From assembly GCF_018446385.1 (NCBI RefSeq), contig NC_056001.1, forward strand, positions 109,284,436-109,348,435: a stretch of 64,000 nucleotides of DNA, read 5' to 3'. Shown here piece after piece: positions 14,308 to 25,440 of the stretch (its first letter is position 1; each line of letters starts with the position of its first letter). The DNA is from Zingiber officinale. Taxonomy: Eukaryota > Streptophyta > Magnoliopsida > Zingiberales > Zingiberaceae. The translations under genes and the position numbers were made by a program. The notes beneath the pieces were generated by a model. It was not told where the DNA came from and did not search any database. It saw only the letters and a list, made by a program, of their open reading frames with translations.

Positions 14308-17300
14308 ATCTCCCACTTATACTAAAAGACTAAGCTGTCATATCTGCTGCCATACATCTGATTCCCATGCCTTTCAAAAAGCTCTTGCCTTAAGGACCTT
14401 AGGTTATCATCTGATGCAATCTAGGCGGCAACAACTTCTCCTCGTTTATACGATTTCTCGTATTGGGTGGTACTTGCGCTTTATTGTGTTTACTTGCCTT
14501 ATAGACTTATGGTTTCTTCGAGTTTGTTACTGCACCAACATTATTACAATAAATTGTAATAATCTTTGGACAAACCAGAAATCATATCTAAATCTATCTT
14601 GAGGTTATTGAGTCATTCAGCTTTTATGGCTACCTTAGAGGCTTGCCATATACTAAGCTTCTATGGTGGAGTCCAGATAAACACCTATGCTTATCACTCT
14701 TCCATAGTTATGACTTTACCTCCTAAAGTAAACACAAAACCCGAGGTTGACTTAATATTGTCCCTATCCGATTGGAAGTTAAAATCCATGCAACCCACAG
14801 GGACCAAAATAACTGCCTTGTAAACTAGCATATAATCTCTAGTGCCTCTAAGGTACTTATATGCTTTACTGCAGTCCAATGTCCTTGTCTAGGATTACTT
14901 TGATATCTGCTAACTATGCCCTTGGCAAAACAGATTTCTGATCTCGTGCATAGCATACATTAGGTTGTCTAACTGCCGAAGCATAAAGAACTACCTACAT
15001 GTCCTCAATCTCCTTTGATGTCATCGAAGACATCTCTTTAGATAAAAACACTCCATTCTTAAAAGGTAAGAAACCTTTCTAGGAGTTTTGCATGCTAAAA
15101 ACGAGTAAGGATTTTTTTCATATATTAAACTCGGGATATATCTATATATATTTTTCTTGCGATCCCTTATTACTTTGATCACAAAAATATATACATTCTC
15201 CCAAGTCCTTTATATCGAATTATTCGGACAACCATACCCTTACTTCTGACAACATTTTGATATTGTTTCCAACTACCAAAATTGTTATCTACGTATAGTA
15301 CAAGAAACACCACCACGTTTCCATCACACCATTTGTATACACAAGACTTATCCGTTTACTCAATAAATCCAAAGATCTGGATTACTTTGATAAACTGGAT
15401 GTTCCAAGACCTTGAAGCTTTGCCTCAGTCCATAGACTGATTGAGCTTTCACACAAGATGCTCTTAGCCCTTTATAATGAACCCTTCTGGTTTGCTTTAT
15501 GTGGATGCTATCTTCAAGACTTCCATTAAGGAATGCTGTCTTGACATCCACTTGCCAAATAGATAAAAGAATCTGGATAGACTTAAACATGGCTACCAGT
15601 GAAAAGTTTCCTTTTTCATCAAGCCTTGCTTTGAAAGTTTCTACCTTCCTGTCTATCCTCTTTTCCTATTATAGACCTTTTTACACCCAAAGGCTTTTAC
15701 ACCATTTGGTGGTTCTACAAGCTTCCAGATTTTATTAGAATATATATATTCTAATTCTTTATTCATTACTCTTTGCCAAGATGTTGAATCTTTATCTTGG
15801 AGTGCTTCATCATATGTCCGGATCAGGCTCATGTTCATTTGGGATCAAGTCCAAAGACTCTCCCAAAACATGAATCTCTTAGGTTGCTTGACAACCCTCC
15901 CACTACGAAGAGGCACTATCTGTAATTGTGTATCTTTTATGATACGTGTTGCAGTTTCTTGTGATATTTCATCTTGTACAGTTGGTACTAGATTAGACAT
16001 GTCCTTTATTATTTCCTTAAGAACAAATTTACTTATGGGCATGTGGTTTATTACATAGTCCTATTCTAAAAATCGGTCATTGATAATGACCTTCTGATTT
16101 TTAAGACTATAAACCTACTTTTGTTTCTCTAGGATAACTCACAAACAAGTGAACTCCTGCCCAACTTATCAGTGTCTCTTATGTGCTAGACCACCCAAAT
16201 CCGAATATACTAGGCTTATGCCCATTCTGCAATTCTATGGGAGTAGAGAGTTCTGACTTTAGAAGGTATTATGTTCACTTCTGTTTCTAGTGTATATCCT
16301 TAAAACAAATTTGGTAATAACTCATCATCGATCTAATTATTCCATAAGAGCCTTATACCTTCCTTCTACTACACCATTCTGTTGGGGTGTACCAGGTGCA
16401 GTTAGTTAGGATTGAGTCCCGACTTCTGATAAGTGACTCCCAAATTATCCTAAGAGGTACTTGCCACTACGATCTTACCATAGTGACTTAATACTTTTAC
16501 TTTAACATTTCTCCGCATCAGCCTTGTACTCTTTGAACTAATCAAAGTACTTAGTCTTGCGGCACATTAAGTAAATGTATTTGTATCTTGAATAGTTATC
16601 TATAAAATAGATGAAATATTCGATACTACCTCTTGCCTGGATAGTCATAGGATCACACAAATCAGAATGAACCAATTCCATCATATCTTTGGCTCCATAC
16701 CCCTTTGACTTAAAAGCTTCTTGGTTATTTTTCCTTCCAAGTAAGACTCGTAGGTTGGAAAGATTTCCACTACTAATGAACCCAAAAGTTCATCAGCTAC
16801 CAATGAATCCTACTTAAGTTAATATAACCTAGCTTTAGATGCCAAAGATATAATTGGTTCATCTCCGAAGGTTGCTTCCTCTTAAAGTTAGAAGATGTGT
16901 TATAATTTCCATTTATTACATCGTGGGAGTTATTGGATTATAAATTGTCAACCAACATACCAGAATCGATAACTTGTCTATTTTTCTTGATAACAGCTTT
17001 GTTATCAAAATAGACACAATATCTATTCTATAATAGTTTAGAAACTGAAATCAGGTTCTTCCTAAACTTAGTACATAAAGACAATTACTAATAATCCAAA
17101 TTTTATTCCTATTAGAGAATAAACCTCTCCCACTGCAATAGCTGCTACTTTTGCAGTAGTGCCCATGTGGACGGTGTTTTTTATTTTCATTTAGTTGTCG
17201 GGTTTCCTGTAACCCTGCAATGAATCAGTGGCTCCCATATCTACACACCAGGTACCGGTAGATAACTCCACTAAACATGTTTCAACTAATGAATAAAATA

Positions 17301-18779
17301 CACATATATTGTTCTTAGTTCTAAGAGGACAGTCTACCTTAATGTCCAAATCCTATTTCCAATCAATTATAATTGGGACCACTAAGTATATCAGCTAGGG
17401 ATTGACCATTATCCTAAGAATCACAAAAATATTTGGTTAAGACCAACTCCTTAAAAATTCCCATGAATTTTGTATGCCACGTTAGTGTGGACGTATTCAA
17501 AAAAGAAATTTTATCATTTAATTTTATTATCTCGTCATCCTTTCTTTATGACGAATAAAATTAATAGTTGGTCTATTTTTAATCAAATATTTGGTCAAGA
17601 CTCTAAATTTAAAATAATATTGATTCCTCTAACAATATTATTTAAATTTACCAACACCTCAAAACACCGTGAATTTTGCATGCCACGTTAGTGTGGACGT
17701 ATACAAAATCAACATTTGTAAGAGGAGGGTTTTTACCCATTAACTATCTTGTCAACGTAACTTTATGACAAATAAAATTATCTCAAACACCGTTAATTTT
17801 GTATGCCACGTTAGTGTGGACGTATACAAAATTAATCATTTGTAAGAAGGGTTTTAACCCTTTAATTTTATTATCTTGTCAACCTAGTTTTATGACAAAT
17901 TAATAGTTGGTTTCATTTGGTCACACAAATAATAGCAGTGACTCCGATGGGGAGGATACTATTAGATGTGTCTAAGTGTATACCATTACTTGACACTAAG
18001 TCCATTAATAAGATTATGCCCTTCCGCTGGGGAAGATCACACGCCTTAATTAACTTCCTATAGTCATCCAAAATGGAAGTCTGTTCTAGTGATCCGCAAA
18101 CTAGCTCATCCGTTATGGAGGAAGGCACTCAGAGCCAACGCAAGCTTGTTTGCATCACTTACAAACCAGTAATGGAGACCATGGGATTTACTTAAAATCC
18201 TCTCCCACTTAGTTATTTATTAATGAGGAATTTTAACTATGCTAGCCTACTAAACTTGTAAACTAACATGCACACAACACAATATAAAAGCAATAAATAG
18301 AAAATCTAATTTTCAACTATTATGGCTTTTATCTCTAGTTGTCTTCCGTGTGTTGTCATCCCAAGTGCCGCCATATTTGGCCACCGCCATCGGGTCTAGC
18401 TGTCGCATCCATCTTGCTCCTAGTTCCGCTGCGCCTCGGTCCATAGAAGGTTCCACGCTTTGCAAGATTCGATCCATGACATAAATAGAATTTTACATTT
18501 TGATCCTATATTCCATAAAAGGAATGTACATGTATCGAGATCAAAAATAAAATCCTAATAAAACTAAATACAGCGCCTGCTGTATTTTAATACAATCATG
18601 CACACACATATAAATGCCCTTGACATGTCCAAGGGTCCAATCACACACATAATAACTATAAGCCATAATAGTTGGATCCTGCATCCACAAAGTTAGCACA
18701 TCCTACTATTAACCTGCCTAAATTATGTATGACATGTGCATAATTAAACTAATACCAAATACACAGAGGCAAAACCCTA
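14308..18779 (-). pseudogene. Copia-1 internal region: decayed pol
   Basis: Read on the minus strand from 18779 downwards. There is a protease-like CVDMGATDS near 17250 and an integrase core near 16600-16540 (DNYSRYKYIYLMCRKTK). TPQQNGVVE follows near 16390, then an integrase-RT linker (15845-16042) and RT (15653-15838; QVDVKTAFLNGSLED at about 15550). The YVDD box is changed to YVDN near 15300, and RNase H lies at 14694-14879 (FQSDRDNIKSTSGFVFTLGG). Frames are broken throughout. I found no gag. Confidence 0.85.
17463..17910. repeat. Three direct repeats in the gag position of Copia-1
   Basis: The word GCCACGTTAGTGTGGACGTA occurs three times (near 17475, 17683 and 17803), each with flanking 'attttgta(t/c)'. 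Longer similarity covers 'aattttattatct(c/t)gtca'. The repeats sit between protease and primer site, where gag should be, so gag seems to have been lost. Confidence 0.65.
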
Positions 18780-18791
18780 GCTCTGATACCA
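18780..18791 (-). other. Copia-1 primer-binding site
   Basis: GCTCTGATACCA on the plus strand is TGGTATCAGAGC on the minus strand, the standard plant Copia site for initiator-Met tRNA. It is two bases from the right LTR, which makes that LTR the 5' LTR and fixes the element's orientation. Confidence 0.9.
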
Positions 18792-18793
18792 AT

Positions 18794-21461
18794 TGTTGGT
18801 TGCTACTCGGAAAACCTAGAGGTTCCACTGTACAAAAATTTTGTACAAAGGTCTGAACCTTTTCCTAGCTACCATGTGTTCTTTTAAATTAAATTTTGGA
18901 TCGCCTGCGGAACTTAACACGTTTGATCCAAAACTTAATCTATTTGTTCTTTTAGGTTTTGACTTGGATCTCCTGCGGAACTTAACACGTTCGACCCAAG
19001 TCACCTTAAGTTATTAATTCCATTAAATATTAATTTCCATAATTGGTTCCCAGTACTGACATGGCGAGGCACATGGCCTTCTTGGATATGGGAGCAACCA
19101 CCACCGACTAGACAAAACCTTTTATGGAAAGCTAATATTTAATTTCCTAAAATAACTTTAGGTTAACCAAAGAGAACAATCAAATCACAAGGAAAAGAAA
19201 GAAACAAAAGAACACAATTTCGAAAAACCATATTCGAAACACTAGAACGTAAGCCTCTTGTATTTAGTATTATTTCCAAAAATAACTAGTATGATGCGGA
19301 AAGAAAAATTACTAGTTATACCTTTTAGAAAAACCTCTTGATCTTCTACCGTATTCCTCTTCTTATCCCGGACGTCGTGTGGGCAACGATCTTCCGAGAC
19401 GAGAACCACCACGCACCTTCTTCTTCTCCAAGCAAGGTTCGGCCACAAGAAGAACCACCTCCAAGGAAGAAGAACTTGATCACCACCAATACTCCAAGGG
19501 ATCTTCAAGATGAGGCTTCCTCCTCTTCTTTTTCTCCTTCCTAGGTCCGGCCACCAACAAGAGCTCCAAGAGATGTATGGTTCGGCCACCAAAAGAGAAG
19601 AAAGGAGAAAGGCTAGGGCCGGCCACAAGAAGAAGAAAAGAGGGAGAGAAAAATAGAATAGATTCATTAGCTATGAAGCCTCCTCTACCCCCTCTTTTAT
19701 AATCCTTGATCTTGGCAAATAAGGAAATTTTAATAAAAACTTCCTTAATTCTTTTGCCATTGAAAAGGAAAATTTATTTAATTAAAAATAATTTCCTTTC
19801 TCAATTTTATAATGGCCGGCCACAAGAAAAAAACTCCAAGCAAATAAAATTTTAAACACCAATTAAAACTTCCTTATTTGCTTCCGGAATTTTATAAAAA
19901 TTTCTCAATAATTTTTATCCCTTCATGATTGGTTTATAAAAAGGAAATTTAATAAATTAAAATCTTTCTTTTAAACATGTGGATAAAAAGAAAGTTATCT
20001 CTAAAAATTAAAATCTCTTTTAATCTACAAATAAGGAAAGATATCAAATCTTTTCTTAATCTCTTGTAGAAACTTATAAAAGAGAATATTTAATTTTAAA
20101 CTTTCTTTAAATCATGAACATGTTTAAAAGGAAAGTTTTCTTAAAATTTAAAATCCTCCTTTAATCAACAAATAAGGAAAGATTTCAAATTTTAAACTCT
20201 CTTTAAACATATAGATGATTTACAAATAAGGAAAGTTTTTACTAAAATTAAAACCATCCTTTTAAACTACAAATAAGGAAAGAGATTAATCTCTTCTCTT
20301 AATCTTTGTAGAAAGCTATAAAAGGAAATTTTTAATTTTAAACTCTCTTTAAAAACATGATATCCACATAAGAAATAATTTTAATAAAATCCTTTTAATA
20401 TTCTAGTGGTCGGCCACCTAAGCTTGGGACCCAAGCTTTGGCCCACCAACTTAACTCATCCACTTGGTCTTGGCGGCCCTAGCTTGGGTTCCAAGCTAGC
20501 TTAGCCCCCCATTGGATGGGTAAGAAGGTGGTATGCGGTGGGTATAAATCTCTATATACTAGAGGCTACGATAGGGACCGAGAGGAGGAATTGGTTTTGG
20601 TCTCCGATAAAATTAAGCATCCCGTGTTCGCCCCAACACACAACTTAATTTTATCAATAATAATTCATTCCACTAGAGAACTATTATTGAACTACCGCAC
20701 CAATCCCAAATTACATTTTGGGCTCCTTCTTATTATGAGTGTGTTAGTCTCCTGTGTTTAAGATAACAATGTCCACTAATTAAGTAAGTTACCGACAACT
20801 CACTTAATTAATATCTAGCTCCAAGAGTAGTACCACTCAACTTCATCGTCATGTCGGACTAAGTCCACCGCAGGGTTTAACATGACAATCCTTATGAGCT
20901 CCTCTTGGGGACATTCTCAACCTAGATTACTAGGACACGCTTCCTTCTATAATCAACAACACACACTATAAGTGATATCATTTCCCAATTTATCGGGCTT
21001 ATTGATTCATCGAACTAAATCTCACCCATTGATAAATTAAAGAAATAAATATCAAATATATGTGCTTGTTATTATATTAGGATTAAGAGCACACACTTCC
21101 ATAATAACTGAGGTCTTTGTTCCTTTATAAAGTCAGTATAAAAAGAACGACCTCAAATGGTCCTACTCAATACACTCTAAGTGTACTAGTGTAATTATAT
21201 AGTTAAGATATACTAATACCTAATTACACTACGACCTTCCAATGGTTTGTTCCTTTCCATCTTGGTCGTGAGCTACTGTTTATAATTTATAAGGAACCAA
21301 TAACATGATCTTCTGTGTGTGACACCACACACCATGTTATCTACAATATAAATTAATTGAGCAACTACATTTATCATAAATGTAGACTTTTGACCAATGT
21401 GATTCTTATTTTTAGATAAATATTTATACCAAAAGCTAGGCTTTTAGTATACACTCTAACA
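18794..21461 (-). repeat. Copia-1 LTR (5' LTR in element orientation)
   Basis: Nearly identical to 11645-14307. Most differences are one- or two-base indels in homopolymers and in GGCCGG words, and few are substitutions. This pattern looks more like long-read sequencing error than age. Confidence 0.92.
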
Positions 21462-21466
21462 GTAAC

Positions 21467-22280
21467 ATGGAGGTATATGTTGATGACATCTTGATAAAAT
21501 TCTTCCGAGCCACTGACCTTAACGCAAATATTGAAGAAACCTACCGAACTTTGAGGGCATATGGAATCAAGCTAAATCCAAACAAAGTGCCTGTTCGGAG
21601 CAAGGATTGACCGCTTCCTGGGCTATATCATCACCAAACGAGGGATTGGGGCGAATCCGAGCAAGATGAAGGCATTGTAGGACATGCCCCCACCTCGCAA
21701 CTTGAAGGAGACCTAACGACTAACCAAACGAATCACAACATTATCAAGATTCATCTCCAAATCGTCTGACCGGAGTCACCCGTTCTTTAAGGTACTACGT
21801 CATGCAATGAAATTCCAGTGGGGCATAGAGTGCGACAAGGCGCTGGAAGAGCTTAAGGAGTACTTTACCTCCCTACCTGTATTAGCAAAACCCAACGTCG
21901 ATGAGCCGCTCTAGATTTATTTGTCATCCACAGAATATGCAGTTGGTTCGGCGTTGGTTCGACAGAATGGTTTTGAGCAATAGCTGGTGTATTTTCTAAG
22001 TCATATATTAAAAGATGTAGAATCTCGCTACACCAGTCTCGAAAAATTAGCGTATGCACTAGTACTCACCGTTTGGAGACTTTGGCCATATCTTCTCTCA
22101 CATTCGATCATGGTGATGACTAACAACGTACTGGGAAGAGTTCTCCTTAACCTAGAAGCATCCAGACGACTAATCAAATGAACTACCGAGCTAAGCGAGT
22201 TTGATATACAATATCAACCTCGGACAGCGATTAAGGCCTAGGCCTTAGCTGATTTTTTCACCGAGGTCCAGAACGCCGAG
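21467..22280 (+). pseudogene. Gypsy A reverse transcriptase (second half) and RNase H
   Basis: This starts with MEVYVDDILIK, the RT catalytic box, continuing the RT cut at 11644. The connection follows, then a retroviral-type RNase H (LSSTEYAVGSALVRQNGFEQ, SRYTSLEKLAYALVLTVWRL). Stops and a frame change near 21600 break the reading frame. Confidence 0.82.
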
Positions 22281-22284
22281 CCGG

Positions 22285-22690
22285 ATGTGACTTGGAAGAT
22301 ATATGTAGATGGTTCATCCACTTGGCAAGGCAACGAGATCAACATCCTCTTGATTTCGTCGAGGGAGGATAGGATGCAATTGTCCATGTAGTTGGATTAT
22401 CGGGCTACAAATAATGAAGCTGAATATGAGGCCTTGATAGCTGGCTTATAGGCAACTTGGCATGTAGGAGCGATAAGAGTCCTTATCCACTCGGATTCTC
22501 AGCTGGCAGCTCAGCATCTATTAGGCACGTTCGAGATAAGTAACGCCCGACTGAAGCTATAAGTCGAAGCTTTCGAGAAGATGAAGGCAAGCTTCCAAGA
22601 AGTGGTTATACAAAAGATCCCTCGGTCAGACAACCAAGCCGCTAATGAGCTGGCTAAGTTAGCAGTTTGTTATTGTCGATCATCATTGAT
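22285..22690 (+). pseudogene. Gypsy A second, archaeal-type RNase H
   Basis: IYVDGSSTWQGNE, then YRATNNEAEYEALIAGL, IHSDSQLAAQHLLG and IPRSDNQAANELAKLA match the additional RNase H (aRH) that plant Tat/Ogre elements carry after the original one. The Asp-Glu-Asp pattern is visible (YVDG, NEAEYE, HSDS). At least three in-frame stops are present. The double RNase H is the main reason for placing the element in the Tat lineage. Confidence 0.82.
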
Positions 22691-22765
22691 AAGCCGATCG
22701 AACGAGTCTCATTAGTGGCACACATCGACAAGGCAGACGAAATATACTTCCTGAGCGACTAGAGG

Positions 22766-23986
22766 ATGCCCCTGATAGAGTTTCTCCGATCGGGCGTCAC
22801 ATCAGTCGATCAGGAGGAAGCTTGTTTGTTGAAAAAGAGGGTCGAACGGTTCACTCTAGTTGGCGACTATTTATATAAAAGAGCTTTCTCAAGGCCACTG
22901 CTCAAGTGCGTCGGATCGGAGGACATGGAGTACATCTTGCAAGAGGTTCATCAAGGCTCTTGCGGTAGTCATCCGGGCGGCAGATCACTGACCCGAAAGA
23001 TGTTGTTGGCGAGGTACTTTTGGCCCATAATGCAAGATGATGCCTCTTAGACGATGGCTACTTGCTTGTCATGTCAGATGTATCATAACATCCCACACCG
23101 ACCCACCGAGGAGATAAAAGTATCCACGGTGTCGCGCCCGTCCGACCAGTGGGGCATGCACATCATTGGACCATTTCCCATGGTGACTGATCAACGAAGA
23201 TTTCTACTCGTTGCAGTAGATTATTTCTCAAAGTGGGTGGAGGTTGAGCCGCTAGCCAAGATAACCGAGAATATAGTTATCAAATTTATATGAAAAAATA
23301 TCTTATGTTGGTTCGACATCCCTCGCTAGCTCATCTCGGACAACAAAAGATAGTTCACAGGACGGAAACTCAAGGAGTGGTGTGAAGGCTATGACATTGC
23401 ACAGGCTTTCACCTCAGTGGCCTACCCCCAGAACAACGGCCAGGTGGAAGTCACCAATAGGGAAATCCTCAAAGGGTTACGAGCTCGACTCGACCATACT
23501 GGAGACAGCTGGGTCGATGAACTCCCTAGCGTATTATGGGCCCATCGCACCACACCAAGAGAGGCGACAGGCGTCACCCCATTCCATCTGGTGTATGGAG
23601 GTGAAGTAGTGGTACCAGTGGAAGTCGGAGTAGAGTCTGACCGTGTGCAGTTCTATGATGATGAAAACGCAGAACGGAGACTCATGGAGCTCAACATGGT
23701 AGGCGAAGTACGGGAAAAGGCCACCGTCTGGCTCATGGCGTATAGGCAGCGCATGAAGCAAAACTACAACTGGAGGGTAATCCCGAGGTTATTCCAGGTC
23801 GGCGACTTGGTATGGAAAAGCGTGAAGTCAGTTGGCGATGTCACCAAATTAGAAGCCCCGTGGGGAGGACCCTACAAAGTCATTCAGAAACTCTGGTCGG
23901 GAGCTTACAATATGCAAGATGAAGATGGGAGAAAGCTCGAGCGACCCTGGAGTGTAAACCATCTCCAGTCCTATAGGGTCGAGTGA
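22766..23986 (+). pseudogene. Gypsy A integrase
   Basis: The zinc-binding region has GSCGSHPGGRSLTRKMLLAR and then CLSCQMYHN (His-Cys pattern). The catalytic core has WGMHIIGPFPM, VAVDYFSKWVEVEPLAK and AYPQNNGQVEVTNREIL. The 189 codons from 23417 are open and reach a C-terminal chromodomain-less tail (FQVGDLVWKSVKSVGDVT... GPYKVIQKL). Stops at 23048-23050 and 23291-23293 and a gap around 23300-23410 break the core. It is the best-preserved part of Gypsy A. Confidence 0.9.
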
Positions 23987-24089
23987 GAGGTGCGTAGTTA
24001 AATTCAGATAAAATTGTATAAAAGTATGTCTTGTAAATGCAGGAGGACAATGAATAAAAATTCCAGGTGTTCCAGATTCTTGTGTCATT

Positions 24090-24310
24090 CAGCCAAGTTA
24101 AAAGTTGAACGGTGACTATAAACTCTTGTCTACGCAATCAAAAGTCGAGCGGTGACTATAAACCTTAGTCTACGTCAGCAAAGTCAAGCGGTGACTATAA
24201 ACTCATGTTAACGAATCAACAGTCTAGTGGCGACTATAAATCCCTGTCGACGAATCAACAGCTGAACGATGACTATAAACTCTCGTCTATGAATTCGACA
24301 GTCGAACGAC
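24090..24310 (+). repeat. About 45-bp tandem repeats after Gypsy A integrase
   Basis: The core 'cgg(t/c)gactataaa(c/t)' with flanks 'gt(c/t)(g/a)a' recurs five times at 40 to 48 base spacing (near 24110, 24150, 24190, 24233 and 24270). It lies in the untranslated 3' part of the element. Tandem arrays in this position are common in Tat elements. Confidence 0.75.
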
Positions 24311-24739
24311 ATCTAGAAAGCCTATTGAACGTCATAAAAACACAAGTATTGGACACTCACAATCTGACCGGGGGTAACATATGAGAGTGAAAGAGTTATG
24401 CATGAAAGCGTCTGAAGGGGAAGACACTCAATCCGAACGAGCCAATCACCAATGCTTGTCTTCTATAGTGATGTGTTACTCAGCTGCTGCTTAGGAGTTT
24501 CAAAATATGGCATGATTTAACAACGTTAAATAGAGCGCGATAATTCGTCCGAGCAGAGACACAATGAATCTTACTCAGAAAACCTTAGGAAGGGAATTCT
24601 ATATGCAGCCAAGCAGGAGGAAAATGACTCAAACAAACATAAGAGATCAAGGCTAGATACCCTCCTAGCCGAATAAAACATTCATTCATACTATGAAATT
24701 TTTACAAAAACACAAAAGGAGGGCAAAAGGATGACAAGG
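24311..24739. other. Gypsy A 3' spacer, nothing recognised
   Basis: Sequence between the tandem repeats and the antisense ORF. No domain, RNA gene or transposon end was recognised. Confidence 0.5.
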
Positions 24740-25175
24740 AAGTAGGAAAAAAGCTACTCTAAATCAGCAACAACTTCTTCAGGAAGCGAAGCCATGAGCT
24801 CGTCCTTTCAAATGGATTCGATGGAAATGTCTGCAGATAAGCGACCGCCGTCCTTCAGCAGTTGGACAGTGCCCGCTATGCCCAAGTCAAATAGCCACAG
24901 AATTCGATCGGAGAAGAGTTGATTGAAGTCCTATGAACGAAGGTATTTGGTATGGAAGTCCTTAAGCTGAGCGGGCTCCTCCTCCTTATATTTAGCCAGT
25001 TGGGCCTTGGACGCTTCTAGCTTAGCCTACAAAGACTTCAGCTCGGCTTCCTGATCGGTGATTTTCTACTGCTCCGTCGATCAACCCAATTGCTCTTGGG
25101 CCAGAGCTATCTTTCTCTCCTTAAGTTTCTTGTCCAAGGCCCGAGCCTCCACGTTTTTCTTCTCCATGTCCTCTA
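24740..25175 (-). pseudogene. Antisense ORF of Gypsy A (coiled-coil protein relic)
   Basis: On the minus strand the sequence reads as a Lys/Glu/Ala-rich coiled coil (EKKNVEARALDKKLKERE, QEAELKSL, AKLEASKAQLAKYKEEE) and ends near EEVVAD. Several internal stops are present. Plant Tat elements are known to carry an extra antisense ORF between integrase and 3' LTR, and this fits in place and strand. Function is unknown. Its upstream (right) part is cut by the insertion at 25176. Confidence 0.65.
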
Positions 25176-25440
25176 TGTTGGATCATAAAGAGCGCTAGGG
25201 TGGTTGTTGGGGGGGGTGGGGGTGAATAGCATTCGTTGAAAATCGAAACCGAACTAAAGTACGTAGTGGAAGAGAAAATGAAAAGTAATGCTAACATACC
25301 AAGTTTTACTTGGTTCAGAATCTTCATCAACTCGTACTCCAAGGCTCGCATGGGAGAGTGCTTTCGATGGGTAATTCACTATCAGTTCATAAATATTTAC
25401 AAAAATGGATACAACGAATTTATAAATTAAGTGCTGATAT
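25176..25440 (+). repeat. Truncated LTR fragment of the TGTTGGATC family
   Basis: Starts TGTTGGATCATAAAGAGCGCTAG and aligns with the start of the solo LTR at 41978 over about 260 bases, including 'tttacttggttc' and 'tactccaaggctcg'. After about 25440 the similarity ends, so it is either a truncated LTR or the start of a composite one that runs into Gypsy B. Confidence 0.65.

Larger units (their letters stand above)
11645..21461 (-). mobile_element. Copia-1: long-LTR Copia element, minus strand
   Basis: Two nearly identical LTRs of 2663 and 2668 bp have matching ends (TGTTGGTTGC...CTCTAACA on the plus strand). They are flanked by the perfect target duplication GTAAC (11640-11644 and 21462-21466). 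The primer site GCTCTGATACCA (18780-18791), complementary-inverted to the TGGTATCAGAGC initiator-Met tRNA site, and the purine tract at 14308-14318 show minus orientation. Internal decayed domains follow in Copia order: protease, integrase, RT, RNase H. The LTRs are unusually long for Copia. It splits the Gypsy A RT. Its coding part is dead although the LTRs look young, so it probably moved in trans. Confidence 0.92.
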
